Below are positions 1 through 11,000 of a stretch of 64,000 bases of DNA, in pieces. The number at the start of each line of letters is the position of its first letter. Within the stretch, counting starts at the first letter, position 1. The translations under genes and the position numbers were made by a program. Below the pieces are notes generated by a model. It was not told the DNA's origin. It made no database searches and saw only the letters and a program-made list of their open reading frames with translations. Source of the DNA: Kappaphycus alvarezii (Eukaryota; Rhodophyta; Florideophyceae; Gigartinales; Solieriaceae); the NCBI GenBank assembly GCA_002205965.3, contig NADL03000027.1:310001-374000 (forward strand). The letters run 5' to 3'.

Positions 1-2
1 AA

Positions 3-158
3 GAAGAGGAAAATTCAAGCGAAGACGACGTTGTGATGAGCGATGTCAAAACTTTGACTGAAAGACATGCAGATTGTCTGTCAAGAAAGTGGAAAGCCCC
101 TTCAAACTGGGCCCCGACGATGGCATGGTACAGAGGACCTTGTCAAGTTGCGCGATGA
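3..158 (+). CDS. C-terminal end of an unidentified gene (partial at window edge)
   Basis: An open frame enters from the left edge and ends at TGA 156-158. The visible part is an acidic stretch (EEENSSEDD) followed by a Trp-rich tail with RKWKAPSNWAP. It converges with the DUF218 gene on the opposite strand. I do not recognise the family; the W-x-P tail loosely recalls C-termini of ribosome-biogenesis proteins, but this is too short to call. The frame could also be chance, since only 51 codons are visible. Confidence 0.3.
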   Translation, partial: EEENSSEDDVVMSDVKTLTERHADCLSRKWKAPSNWAPTMAWYRGPCQVAR

Positions 159-538
159 CAGACATCAGTAAAGGTCGAATCTCAAATGGCCAAGAGGCAC
201 CTGCGACAGGTGCGCATGACGTGACAGATAGTGCGCGAGCTGTTGAGGGCAGTAACGGAGGCAGTTAAGAAAGGAGATCAGGCGTCCAAGTCGATTCTAG
301 TTACGAGAATGTGCGAAATCGACACGTGCAGGGAGGGAAGATTTGGCCTGAGTTGTGAAGGCCGGTGGTTGCGATGATCCATGAGAATTCCATGTAGATG
401 TACGAGGGAGAGCTCGTGAAGAGAGAAGATGTCCAGCGATAAGATTTTTCGTTGGGAATGTAGCCGCCAGAGGATGCAGTTTTACTACCGGATTGAAGCA
501 GTAAACGGAGGTCAGCGATGAGATGATGTTGAAATAAG
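159..538. other. intergenic, no gene recognised
   Basis: This stretch lies between two converging genes, so it should hold their 3' ends. Short open frames exist on both strands (74-268 plus, 297-584 minus) but none resembles a known protein. Confidence 0.4.
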
Positions 539-1597
539 TTATCGGTAGCGGTCTTCTTCCTTTGGATTTACACGTGGATCCCATGGAAGGGGGCCTGGAA
601 ACAGAGATCTATCGCAATGACTGAATAGGTGCTTCAACTCTGGACAGCCCTGAGGATACGGATGGAATCTTAGGAAAGGGTTGCGGGTTTCCTTCTTGTT
701 GCTCAGTACTGGTGTATGACAACCGTAAGGATCTAAGGCAAATGGTCCCATAGCGTGAGCACGCTCTTGCGCTGACAAACTGTGCATTCCATCCATACCA
801 TCAGGGTCGACTCCATAAAACTGGAAGCGGTGCCTTGGAAAGCGATGGCTTTGCGATGTATCTCAACGAATCGGACCTTTTTAAAACTAAAACTAACCAC
901 CTTGATATAGTGTGGATATCTTCCCACGACTTGTTTGAAGCGACAAACCGAGAAGAGCAAATTCTCCATCGAGTCACGGGCATATTCCTCTGAAAGCGTG
1001 CGATTTTTCACTGCATCGTGACCGTACCAACGATGAGCATCGGCAGCCAACCAGTAAGACATGGCTTCACTTCGCGGACCGGCGGCGTCCCTTGTTTGAC
1101 CACCTGAGAAGAGTAGTAAGGCGGAAGAGTCATTTGCTGCTATTTCTACACCACGTCGAATATGGGCAAGGAAGGTGGGACCTGACCCTTTGAAATGGCT
1201 CCAAAACCCAATTTTTCTCATCTCGCAGACTTTGCGGATCCCACTGGTTCCCTGTAAAAACGGCATGACCAGCAACCATGACAAGGGTGGAGAGTTGCTG
1301 CCATTGTGGGCGTCGTCTATTCTCAGAAGCAAAATCGGCAAAGCGGTCAAGTAAAACGTGGTCAGAAAGGGAGGCGGAGGCTGGGGTGGAGGCGTGGGCA
1401 CAAAGGGAAACTCGGAGGGCGAAGAAGGGTGGGGAATGCCAGAGGAGAAGGAGAATAGGCAGAATGAAGAGGGCGAGGAGGGCGGGACGTGTGATTTTGC
1501 GGAGCATTAATTGACGCGAGATGGGGGCGGAAGGCTTGGAATTTGTGTAGTATGGAAGGTCGGAGTTTTCTCTGCGGCGTGAACGAGATTGATTCAT
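539..1597 (-). CDS. DUF218 (YdcF-like) single-pass membrane protein, frame broken twice
   Basis: This reads as a eukaryotic DUF218 protein. The N-terminus (ATG at 1597, or the in-frame ATG at 1507) has a basic head, then a hydrophobic segment (about 1450-1500) likely to be a signal anchor. The DUF218 core follows: TLVMVAGHAVF, then LLFSGGQTRDAAGPRSEA, then a YARDSMENLLFS segment. The C-terminus carries RNPFLRFHPY and FPGPLPWDP, typical of fungal and algal members. DUF218 proteins are thought to act in envelope or membrane metabolism, but the eukaryotic role is not established. The frame changes near 1195 (one base too many) and near 835 (one base missing in a TTTCC run). The reading resumes exactly in family register each time, so these could be assembly indels or a recent pseudogene. 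It is divergently arranged with the Sm D1 gene. Confidence 0.75.
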
Positions 1598-1954
1598 CTG
1601 TTGGACGGGGAAGGTGGTGGTGGCGCTTGCATTGAAGAAAGATGTTGGTGTGGGGGATTGGATGCAACGGGTATTTTGACGTTTTGTGAACAGGGATGAG
1701 TGGGGGGAGGGGATGGGACAGGGAGTTTCTGAGAAAAGTTTGTTTTGCTTACATCGTTCTGTTCCAAGAATGTGTCGCCTCTTGATCTGAATATCGATAT
1801 AAACCATTGGCCCATTTGGCAATAATTGTGCGGGAGAGTATTGAAATGTATACTGCACTGCAAAGGGGAAACATGAATTGTAGATGTAACAAAATTACAG
1901 TGATTAAACCCAAATCCCATTAGAAATGTCCCATTCTTCTCCCTTTATCCATCA

Positions 1955-1986
1955 TACAGTACAGTACTGTACAGTACAGTACAATA
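1955..1986. repeat. GTACAGTAC palindrome cluster 1
   Basis: About 32 bases made almost entirely of overlapping TACAG/TACTG units, including the palindrome GTACAGTACTGTAC. It lies in the shared upstream region of DUF218 and SmD1. Confidence 0.8.
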
Positions 1987-2066
1987 CGGCATCACGCTGC
2001 TCCTGTCGTCCACAACCTTCTTCCCATACTGTAAGCTCGCCTTTGTTCCTGCTTACAGCCCCGATA

Positions 2067-2105
2067 CCGTACAGTACAGTATTTACGCTACAGTACAGTA
2101 CTGTA
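2067..2105. repeat. GTACAGTAC palindrome cluster 2
   Basis: A second cluster of CGTACAGTACAGTA and ACAGTACAGTACTGTA words 80 bases after the first, about 280 bp upstream of the SmD1 start codon. Confidence 0.8.
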
Positions 2106-2388
2106 AAATGAACAATATTCAAATTGCATCTTCACCTCATTTGTGACCAATGTCGAATTGACACGTGTCGACCCGCTAAATGTTTTTGTAAACTCGAAAT
2201 TGAGCACTTGGGAGACTCAACTTGATCCGTCTACTTCTAACGTCCCGCCCTCCGTCGACGACCCGCTTCCAAACTTGCGCGCTGTATTCGTCATCCCACC
2301 TACAACAACCCCACTCTCGCCACCACCCTTGACCTTTTGAAAATCCACACGCACACACGCACCAAGATCCACCCATTTTGCGCCCCCA

Positions 2389-2766
2389 ATGAAGCTTGTC
2401 AATTTCTTGGTCAAGCTTCGCAGCGAGACCGTCACCGTGGAACTCAAAAACGGCACCGTCGCCCATGGCACCGTCGTCGGCGTCGACCACAGCATGAACA
2501 TCCATCTCAAGGCAGTCAAACTCGAAGTTCGTGGTCAGAATCCTACTAAATTACAAGCCCTTTCCATCCGCGGGTCCACCCTGCGTTATGTCATACTCCC
2601 CGATTCACTCGCCCTCGATTCTCTTCTTGTCGATGATGGATTGCGACCGCGACGAAAGACAAATCCGGATCGCATCCCTGGAGTTGCATCGGGCAGAATT
2701 GGCCGCGCCAGGGGTCGGGGTAGAGGGAGAGGCCCTGGGAGAGGACGTGGGGGTAGAGGCCGTTAA
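2389..2766 (+). CDS. SNRPD1: Small nuclear ribonucleoprotein Sm D1
   Basis: A complete 125-residue intronless ORF with ATG at 2389. It is Sm D1, one of seven Sm proteins that form the ring on U1, U2, U4 and U5 snRNA and are needed for pre-mRNA splicing. The N-terminus [20 protein letters not shown] is the Sm1 motif start, followed by [11 protein letters not shown] (Sm1 end) and [17 protein letters not shown] (Sm2). The C-terminus is a GRGRGRG tail (residues about 104-125), the usual site of symmetric arginine dimethylation in SmD1. Length matches the family (about 110-125). Unlike its neighbours it has no frame breaks. It converges with Brf1, with 187 bp between the stop codons. Confidence 0.97.
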   Translation: MKLVNFLVKLRSETVTVELKNGTVAHGTVVGVDHSMNIHLKAVKLEVRGQNPTKLQALSIRGSTLRYVILPDSLALDSLLVDDGLRPRRKTNPDRIPGVASGRIGRARGRGRGRGPGRGRGGRGR

Positions 2767-2953
2767 ATCATCCCCACTTAGGCCCCAGGCACGTATTTTT
2801 TCCGAAACTTGCAGTCGTGGATGGATGACGAGACGATTCATTTCTTCCCTTGTGCACTGAAATAATGCCCCGATAACTCTCTCTCCCTCCTAGTCATCAC
2901 TAGCCTAGTTAACTTTACAAACCGAGGAAAAACTGCTGCGTCATCAACGAATT
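2767..2953. other. short intergenic gap between converging SmD1 and Brf1
   Basis: A 187 bp gap that must hold both polyadenylation signals. No conserved signal is evident beyond T-rich stretches. It illustrates how compact the host gene block is. Confidence 0.5.
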
Positions 2954-4682
2954 TCAGGTACCTGCTTCTTCCCCATCGGCAGCTGAAACCATGCTCGTCG
3001 GCACCCCATCGTCGTCCTCGTCACTTTCCTCGCTCTCATCATCGTCAAGAGCGTTGAGCATGGAGTAATTCAACTTGCTCGACTCCTTTGGCGCTTGCAC
3101 TTTTTCTTCCTCCTCATCTGGATCCGTAATTCGCACAGATTTTCCGTCAGATGTCTTTCTCCGCTTATTTTGAGTGTTGCGTCTTGGCCGCAGTCGCTTG
3201 TATTCCTCAGGGTTTTCCCGCTTCATTCGCTCTAGCTTCTCCTGTTTCTCCAAATAGTCCCTGTACTCTTCCGTCCACGCGTCTCTTTTTTGAACGTATT
3301 CCTCCTCTGTGCATATATACCTATCCGCGTCTTCAAGGTCGCTCAATTCGTCCTCTTCGTCTGGCAATTCCTCCACTTCTTCAACTGGATCTGCTTCTAT
3401 CTCATCTGACAGCCCAGTTTCCGCATCCCGCTGTGAATCTACGTTATTTTTCGCTACGCGCTTCATTTGGTCTCTCTTCTGCTCGAGCTCCTTTCGCCGC
3501 TTTCCAGTACGATCGTCTTTGACTGTATCGCGGTCCAATTTTGCAGCTCCTGACTCGCCAGTACCGCCTCCATCTCTCTCTCCAGAGCCTCATCCTCGGC
3601 AGTCCTTCCTTCCTTCCCTGGAGCTAGCCTAATCTTCCAGAGCCAGAATGTAGCGCTTCCTCTCCATCGCCATTGCTGCCGTTCCCATGAACCTCACCCT
3701 CCTTTTCGCGTTCTCGTTATCCTCTTGCACAGGTTTTTGCTTTTCCCCAACTCCAGCTCTTGCCTGACTACGTCGAAAAGAAGGGGGTCGCACTCAGCAT
3801 GCAAGGCGCCCTGTGCAAGTGATGCACTCTTCCCATCATCACCCCCGCCGTCATCAATCTGCTGAGCTGTGAGTTTTGCCGTTGGGGTTTGGTCCAATTC
3901 GACCAAGCGATCCCTCAAGGTCGAGTTGCAAATTCGCACGACGCGTGCAACCTCTGTAACTGTTCGATGGAAATTATGCATTTTTGAGGCAACAATAAGG
4001 GCGCAACCGCAAATTCCGGTGGGACGACGGCCCTCTGTGATCCAATCCCTCTGCATGCGTGCAATGAGTCTTAGCGCAGACATGGCGACTGCACGTTCCT
4101 TTCCACCATACTCCAACTTTCCTGCGAAACGATGAATGTATAAACTAGGATCGACAACCGGCAGTTGCAGCTTCAATTCGCTAGACAACTTCAAAAAAGT
4201 GTGCCCTAGAGTATACAAATTGGTCTCTAGGACATCCGCAAAATCCAACAACATGTGTGGGGTCCTTTCGTCACGACATACGACGTAGAGACAAGCGCAA
4301 CAGACATTTGCCATCCTTCTACCCTTGTGAAAATTCCTCTCCACAGCCAAGCGAAACAAGCGCAACGCAGTGTCGACGAGTCTTGACGGAGCTTCAATGC
4401 AGTCACAAGCTGCGACAAAGTTTGACGAGCATGGATCATGGTCTGCTCAGTAGCCTGACGCGTGTAACTGCGCAGTGCGCCAAATGAGCTGATGCGACCG
4501 TCGGCTTGAATCCGTTGGCCATCAGCTGTGGCGCGACCACGTGCATCCTCGGTAAAGTTGACCTCGTTGACGATAAGATTTTGCTCCACGACGAAGCCGC
4601 AATTCTGACAGGATGCATCGCCGCGCGCTAGGTTGCTGTCTACATCATACGAGCCGCAACTGGGACACCTTAAATTGTCCAT
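2954..4682 (-). CDS. BRF1: RNA polymerase III transcription factor IIIB subunit Brf1 (TFIIB-related factor), frame broken
   Basis: Brf1 joins TBP and Bdp1 in TFIIIB to recruit RNA polymerase III to tRNA and 5S genes. From ATG 4682 it opens with a zinc ribbon (CPSCGSYDV and CQNCG, C-x2-C twice). It continues with two cyclin-fold repeats (FHKGRRMANVCCACLY; GRRPTGICGCALIVASKMHN) typical of TFIIB/Brf. It ends with an acidic Brf-specific tail holding ADRYICTEEEYVQKRDAW and SSKLNYSMLNAL, the Brf1 homology regions that contact TBP and Pol III. The total of about 575 residues fits the family. The frame shifts near 4378 and again about twice between 3,610 and 3,760, by single bases, yet homology continues across each. 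No intron signals explain these, so I suspect assembly indels, with pseudogenisation as the alternative. Confidence 0.9.
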
Positions 4683-4862
4683 CTTGGAGAATGGTGGCTG
4701 GAACAGTGAGGCAGAGCTTGCTCAAGAGGATTTCGGAAGACGCCACCACTCGCGGAAGGTGAGCGGCGACCTGGGTAAGTAGAAAGAAGCTGTTTATCAC
4801 CGGTTCCTTCAAATGTCTCGTCGCTCAACACTCCGGCTGGCTCTATTGTTTCCGAGAAAACG

Positions 4863-4893
4863 TACTGTACACAGTACAGTACTGTGTACAGTA
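4863..4893. repeat. 31-base near-perfect palindrome of the GTACAGTAC type
   Basis: The two 15-base arms around the central base 4878 are exact reverse complements; each arm reads TACTGTACACAGTAC. It lies about 180 bp upstream of the Brf1 start codon and could form a hairpin or a symmetric protein-binding site. Confidence 0.85.
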
Positions 4894-5087
4894 TCGATAA
4901 ATTGAGAATTAATTTATTATTATTATTGTTTTATGGTTCTGTCTACATTACAGTTAAAGTACTCTTTGTCGGAGCGCTACCCAAGACGGTAGCACCTTAC
5001 ATCATTACAGTACTCCTGGACATTGCTTACAGGCGCCACCTGGCAATACCTGGTCGCCGCCGTCGATCCGGTTGATCTGGGACACTG

Positions 5088-5106
5088 TCCTGTACTGTAC
5101 TGTACA
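5088..5106. repeat. GTACTGTAC repeat
   Basis: Three overlapping TACTG/TACAG units within 19 bases (CTGTACTGTACTGTACAG). Same word family as the clusters at 1955, 2067 and 4863. Confidence 0.75.
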
Positions 5107-5698
5107 GAAGAAGCAGAATGACGCTTTATTGTTTGTAGACGCACTAAACAGAAACTCGGGTTCTGCTACACGGACGACTCAGGTGTTAAATGACGCTCTG
5201 TTGTGAAGCATGTGGAACATGACCAATCGAGAACGCGAAAAGACGAGCATGATCAGCACCCGTGCATAATGGACAAAGACCCAACATACTTTGTAATGCA
5301 CGTACCACGCGCGCATTCGGGACCACGACCACACGCCGGAAGTCGGAGAGGAATGAAAAGCGCACACATATGCACAAGCAATGGTTGATAACGGGAAGCA
5401 CGCGACATTGACAGGCACAAGTGCAGAATAATCGGGACTGCGAGCGGAAATATAAGGCGACTCTACAGTTCCACCGGTAAAACGAATGTTGACATGTAAA
5501 GAGCAAGCGAAGCAACAGATTGCAGTAATAGCAACAAGCAACGATTTAAGGTGGACAGAGCGATGGCAGGGCAATGCCATCCAAGCACATATGCAGTGGA
5601 CAGGGCAATGGATTGAAAGAAACGCCAAATTGTAAGGCAGATTAGCGGTCTTACGCAACCAAGAATTCGCTTGGTCATGACATGATTTCGGGTTACAC

Positions 5699-6868
5699 GT
5701 GTTACTCAACTTGTCACACAAACGAAATTTTTTTCCTTACGCATTTCTCGACAAACGTGTCGATGGTGAGTACCACCAACATCGTACTCGGGTCAGGCAG
5801 AAAGATGTTGCGGTGGGTAAGGTTATTCACCACCTGAACCGCCGTAGGCGTCTATTCAACTTATCTTTAATTGGTGATGCCGATGATGAAATTCTTTTCC
5901 GCCTCTCTCGCATGCATCACCAAACATCGTAAGATCTTCGCCGCTTAATGCAGCGATCACAAGTTATATGTAACACTACATTCACCATCAACGCACTTAG
6001 ATGTGCAGAATGCATGCAGCTGTTTTGTTTCCGTCCACCTGAGATCTACAAAATATGCTCTCTTTCTGGGTGGACTGCAGGCAAAACGAGAAGATCTCGC
6101 TACAAGGCAGATTCTTTTACAGCAACCTGTATTTTGTTGAGAAGATTGTCTTCTCCAACACGATGGACTGATCTCGAACCGATGTTTGGAATGAGATCAT
6201 CCGCTCTTTCTGAGGTATTTTGGAAGTTGATAGTCAGCTTCAGTAGCACTAACAAGCATCTACTACTATCATTCCGAACGGCACTAATGACGGAACTTGC
6301 GCCGGTGTATGCAACCGCAATCCATTCAAAAAGGGCCCCCTTGCAGCATTGCGTCGGCTTCGTCGATTGCACGAAGATTCAAATGAGTCGCCAAGATGGA
6401 TCAGCGGCATTACAGCGCATTTTTTACTCAGGGCATAAGAGGTTTCACTGTCTTATCTACCAGACAGTCACAACACCAGATGGCCTTATGTTCTACATGT
6501 ACGGACCAGAAGCAGGAAGGCGTCATGAAATGACACTATATCGTCAAAGCGGGCTAGACAGTATTCTTGAATCAACGTTGACTACCGATGGATTACAATA
6601 CTGTCTTTATGGTGAAGCCGCCTACATTTTACATCTATGGGTACAGACCGTATTCCCTCGGCTTGGAGCCAGCACAGCGCAATTATTGTACACTACTAGG
6701 AGGAACAGTGTAAGGGAGGCAGTCGAATGGAATTACAAAGATCTAAAGCAACTCTGGACATCACAGGACTTCAAAAGGAAGCTTCACGTTCGACAATATC
6801 CTATTGCACTCCTGTACCAATCGGCTGCGCTGCTATGGAACTTCCGAATTTGTATGTCGAGCGGTGGG
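5699..6868 (+). CDS. Harbinger-type DDE transposase (DDE_Tnp_4), family i, spliced
   Basis: The protein resembles the large PIF/ISL2EU-type family. It has an N-terminal FRPPEIYKI segment, ILLRRLSSPTRWTDLEPMFG, and the catalytic start GFVDCTKI (first Asp near 6366). SGHKRFHCLIYQTVTTPDG and GPEAGRRHEM follow, then YGEAAY where the family usually has YGDPAY (second acid, Asp to Glu), then REAVEWNYKDLKQLW (catalytic Glu near 6722). Two ORFs at 5699-5932 and 5948-6871 are joined in frame by removing 5929-6000, which begins GTAAG and ends CTTAG, a good 72-base intron. A second intron probably starts at GTAAGTAAG near 6869 and ends TTCTCTTTCAG at 6910. The true start codon is unclear; the left coordinate marks the open frame. 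The second-acid change suggests an inactive enzyme. Confidence 0.85.
5929..6000 (+). other. predicted intron in Harbinger family i transposase
   Basis: A 72-base interval with GTAAGATC at the 5' end and a pyrimidine-containing CGCACTTAG at the 3' end. It contains the only stop codon separating the two parts of the transposase. Removing it restores one continuous frame (HHQTS followed by CAECMQLFCFRPPE). Confidence 0.7.
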
Positions 6869-6994
6869 TAAGTAAGCTCTTACTTCAATTGCCAACTTCC
6901 TTCTCTTTCAGAGTATATCAACCCATGAAAGGATGCCTGTGTTTACTGCAACTTCCTAACTAAAGCTCCTGGCACTGCAATCATCTCCTTACGT

Positions 6995-7603
6995 TCAGAT
7001 ATACCCTTTCATTTCCTCTTTCTGTAATGCCGCCTTATCTTCTTCAAGGGCAATTCGTTTTTCCTCCAGGCAGAGTCTTTTTGACTCTATGTCTTGGGAA
7101 CAACACATGCGTTCTCCTAGTCTACTTTCCTTTTCTCGCTCCAAAGACAACCGAATTTCTTCGAGCTGAACCCTTCTCTCCCCCATCTCTCGTCGAACAG
7201 TCAAATGCAGCTTCAGAAGTTCTTTATCTCCGTCGTGAGAATCGAAAGACGACGCACTCTTGCGTCCTCGACGAATGTTGGAAGAACCGGGATTTGATAC
7301 CTGCCCTTCTGTTATGCTGCTTTTCTCTCCTTCCATCTCACGCGGAGCTTGTCTGCCAAGAGCCATGTTCCGTATCTCCTCTCCGGCGAGAGCGAGGCGC
7401 CTGTCTTGTTCTGTGCGCTCCTCTTGCTCAGAACGTCGCTTTTCAGACCATTCGTCGATGGAAAGGACAAGATCATCCAGTAATTCTTCACGCTCTCCTC
7501 TTATTTAGATGATTCCAGAGGCCGTTGCGTTCGTGTTGTTCGCAGTTCTGTGGTCTGCGATGATATTTTTGAAGAGTTCGCTCAATGTTTTCCAGCTCAG
7601 CAT
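6995..7603 (-). pseudogene. Harbinger accessory protein (SANT/Myb-like type), family i
   Basis: Reading from ATG 7603, the frame gives MLSWKTLSELFKN, then an ADHRTANNTNATASGI stretch. After one in-frame TAA near 7509 it continues GEREELLDDLVLSIDEWSEK and a long charged coiled coil (RRVQLEEIRLSLEREKE and LEEKRIALEEDKAAL) to the stop at 6995. The W-x-x-L-x-x-x-F plus DHR-x-x-N-A-x-ASGI plus acidic helix pattern is that of the DNA-binding second ORF of PIF/Harbinger elements, which helps bring the transposase to its ends. The N-terminal SANT part upstream of 7603 is not readable in this frame. The stop codon makes it probably non-functional as read. Confidence 0.65.
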
Positions 7604-8020
7604 GCATATATCATTTCACGCCCCGGCTAGTAACGCTGACAAGAAGAGAGTAAGGGTTTCCTGGAATCTCGTTTGAGCCTCTCCATGAGGTGACAGATGC
7701 GCATTTGATGACACTACAGCTTTCAGCAGCAAAATATCCCATGCTGAACTGAAGCGAATTCTCTTTTAGGGCGGGGAGAGGTGCCTGAAGCAGACCGCGT
7801 TTGACTAGGTGAGGCTTCAGATGTTGTACAGCTGGAAGGGGCAGGCGGGCCGGGACTGGCAGTATTGCGAATGCTCTTATCCTGCGATGCTGGTACAATG
7901 GATGCCATGGTGGTGTGCAACGGAGCGCCTGGGTGTGAGGTTGGTGGATTTGTACAGAGTGCTTTGGATTTTGGAGGGAGAACAAGGCGAATCGTTTTTC
8001 ATTTACTCGCAATCCATGTG

Positions 8021-11000
8021 AAAAATTATGTCGTGGAAATGAACAAAAATGGGAAACGTTGCGAACGTTTTCAACCTGTCACAAAAATTAGTTCTCATGT
8101 GCAAAGAATTAATTTGCGTAAGACATCTATTACGAAACAATAGCTAGTTTAAGATAAGAGAATTGAAACAGCATAACAAGCGCATCTTATCAGGAGAATA
8201 CAAACTAGCCCTTATATAATTACCATGACGAGCAAGGACAACGAAAACAGCGTTGCATGGATTGAACAAGTGCACTAGAGCGTCTGTATAAACTCTGGAA
8301 TAGCGACTGACAATAGCAAAGTAAAAAGAAGCACTTCGAAATCTTTGTGAAGAATTACCCGACCACAGCCAACCTCCGAAGCGACTTATCCGTCTGCAAA
8401 ATATCCATCATAACGTCTACAGTGATCTACATTTCTTCACCTCTACAAGTCAATCAACAAAATGAAGTATAAAGTCTCTCCGAAAGGTTGGCCAAGGATT
8501 TATAGGACCACTAGAATACCCGCACAGCTACTGATACCGTTTAGTACTTTGCATTCGCTCGAGACTTTACCATAGCTTTGTCTCTTTACTTTAAACCAAA
8601 CTCGAATAAGGTGCGACAATACTACACATAAAGTAAAGTACTGCCGTAGCAACAATTTTCCTCGCTATAAAAGTGACGTAAAACTTCTGAAGATTGATAC
8701 TTTAGCTTTCCCCATTTGCAACTCCCGGATGGCCCTTGAAACGACCCCTATTTCTAATTTCAATCCCTCGCTAACTATTATCTTGGTGCCACTTTGGCAG
8801 AGAATGCCCACTTTCTCAACACGTTTTCCGGCCATCGATCGGCGCCATAATAGCTCCAGAGAGGTTTTTCGTCTGATCACCTGCCAGAATCTCAGCGCCG
8901 TCATCTGGTTCGTTTTTCCCATAACTATAAGTTCTCGCGCACCATTACACGCTGCTGTCTTTTTCCACCCAGTTGCTCATAAAGCTAAGCCCAGACACGT
9001 TAGTGCATATTACGCCAAAAACTAGCAACCCGGATATATGAAAAATTCCCGTGAGAAGCAATTTATAATATTTAGAGTACAGTAGCAAATATTTCCATTC
9101 CTTTTCCTCACATATGATAGCTAAGACGCGTCAAATGCCCTCTGAAACATCTTAGTGCACATCACCACAAGGCCTTCGAAATAAAATCAATTCCCTGGAG
9201 ATTAGTGCCACATTTTGGTTCAATGAAATGGAAGGTCCAAGCGTACGACGATATCTTCTTCATCCTGCACTATATCGCAACAATGTTGCATCTCAGTTCA
9301 ATATCCAGCTGCCTTATAGTACCGTGTCGCCCGAGTTAAATATACATTGATCGAACCACCAAAATTTCAGAAATGCTAATTCAACATCTAAGTACTGCTT
9401 TTCCTGTAGGAAGTTTGTTTTATGATTACTTTTGTTTCCAGTTTGGAGCTCAAGTTCTTTACTGAGTGACGCAGTTGTTGGAAAAACGAGAGCAATCTAC
9501 AACCATGTATAAAATTAGCAGTAACTTAGAACTACTCATTGAAGTAAGATTTTAAAACAGCAGTGAAAAAATGTGTATCCATTGAAAAAACTTTTTTACT
9601 AAAAAATTGTTCTTCTTAGAGTTGGTGCTTCAAATGATATTTTGATGAGATCTATTTAGCTTTATTCGGTAAGATTGATAAATTCGGGAAGATAACTGGA
9701 AAGTGAACGCGTCTTTGATCTGGTTTAGGTATAAATAGAACCCATACCAGGACACTATCGGCTGAGAATTGCGACACTGGAAGAACTAACTCGTAAGAGG
9801 GCTCGATACGAGATAATCCGCAAAAATACCAATTGCAAGGACAAAAAATTACATTATAAGTATCAATCTCTTTTACTAACAACATCACTGCGACCGCCGT
9901 CAATAATCTGAGAAAATCTTTAATATCTTTATGCGAAAGCCATGATTCCTTGAATTGAAAGAAAGAAAAATAGACTTGAATTATGTTACAAGAAAGAGTG
10001 ACACGATCCGCTACAACTAATTCCATGGGAAAGTTCAGGAAGATATAAAATTCAAGCGATTTACCGGTACGTACTCCATCTTTTTATACATGAAAGTAGT
10101 TTGGGAATTTTGGCGCCTAATTTTCTGCGTTTTTTCAAAATTTTAATTCGAATGAAGTATCACTGCTCCTTAGTAATTGTAGATGATACAAAAATAATCC
10201 AGCGTTCGAACTGCAGACAATGCAGAAAGAACTAAATACTAAGCTGAACGCCACACAAATATCCACGAAGAGCGCAAAATGCCCTGATAGGATGTTTGCA
10301 ATATGTCTTATTTTTTTGCAAAAAAGGTACATAATTCGCGATCGTAGCGATTAGTTATCTGACGTCGAGGCACATCCGGTTAGATCTTAGCCGTATAGTT
10401 AGGACGTTCGTAGTCCCCAGTAGATATTGAAGGCATTAAACTTCTTCTTCATTTACAACAGCAGTTAAATACGGAACTCAAAGGTTAAGTTAATGTTTTC
10501 AATGTTTTATTTTTTCGATTTTATAGTCCTGCAGGATTCCCCCCCCCTTAATTCATAAATTCTACCACAGCTTTGTGTTCTTGCTTTGGTTTCGGGTATA
10601 TTCAGTTTCCTAATGTTATGTTCTACTGTAGTTGCTATTGCAGTAATTGATAAAAGGAGCGACCAGGGTTGCATTAGCAAGCATCGTAGAGATCGATAAT
10701 ATACTAAACTTCACAATGTGCAAATATTTTTTAAGCAAGAAGGCTTTACTGTTTTTCGTGCTTGCCATTATTCCGCAAATTTTAAGCTTATTTTGTAAAA
10801 AATTATCATTAATCTGGATCTACAATTTATTTCATAGAGTTTTACAAAATAAAGCTCAATATTCTTTCATCATGTCAAATATAAACTACTGTCTTCTTTC
10901 TGAGCTTTTGTCAGACATTCGTAAGAAAATAAAAATATCCCTTAAGAATAATTGGAAACTATTTCCAATTCTAAGCGAAGTTATACTACTATGTAAACAA

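Larger units (their letters stand above)
1598..2388. promoter_or_regulatory. shared upstream region of DUF218 and SmD1 genes
   Basis: This 790 bp region separates two divergently transcribed host genes, so it should contain both promoters. No clear TATA box stands out. Its most visible structure is two clusters of the GTACAGTAC/GTACTGTAC word, listed separately. The part next to SmD1 (2,280-2,388) is CA- and CT-rich, typical of a 5' untranslated region. Confidence 0.5.
4683..5690. other. intergenic region upstream of Brf1, no gene recognised
   Basis: Roughly 1 kb of mid-GC DNA with GTACTGTAC palindromes at 4863-4893 and 5088-5106. A minus-strand open frame of 180 codons (5179-5721) shows no recognisable domain and is composed mostly of Cys, His and hydrophobic residues, suggesting chance. 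The right part probably contains the 5' end of the Harbinger element that follows. Confidence 0.4.
5690..8020. mobile_element. PIF/Harbinger-type DNA transposon, family i
   Basis: The element holds a DDE transposase on plus and a coiled-coil, SANT/Myb-like accessory ORF on minus, facing each other with about 30-120 bp between them. Two-gene organisation is a hallmark of PIF/Harbinger elements. I could not locate terminal inverted repeats, so both ends are approximate. Confidence 0.75.

Noticed and set aside
4691-4764. Small plus-strand ORF directly upstream of Brf1 starting ATGGTGGCTGG
   Set aside because: Only 24 codons and it lies in the probable Brf1 5' untranslated region on the other strand.
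5179-5721. 180-codon minus-strand ORF upstream of Harbinger i
   Set aside because: Composition is Cys, His and hydrophobic-rich without any motif, and overlapping frames are open too. Probably chance.
9652-10026. Possible reverse transcriptase fragment (VLFIPKPDQRRV)
   Set aside because: Only one weak motif and no DYR or YxDD motif downstream. Mentioned in the desert entry but not annotated as a gene.
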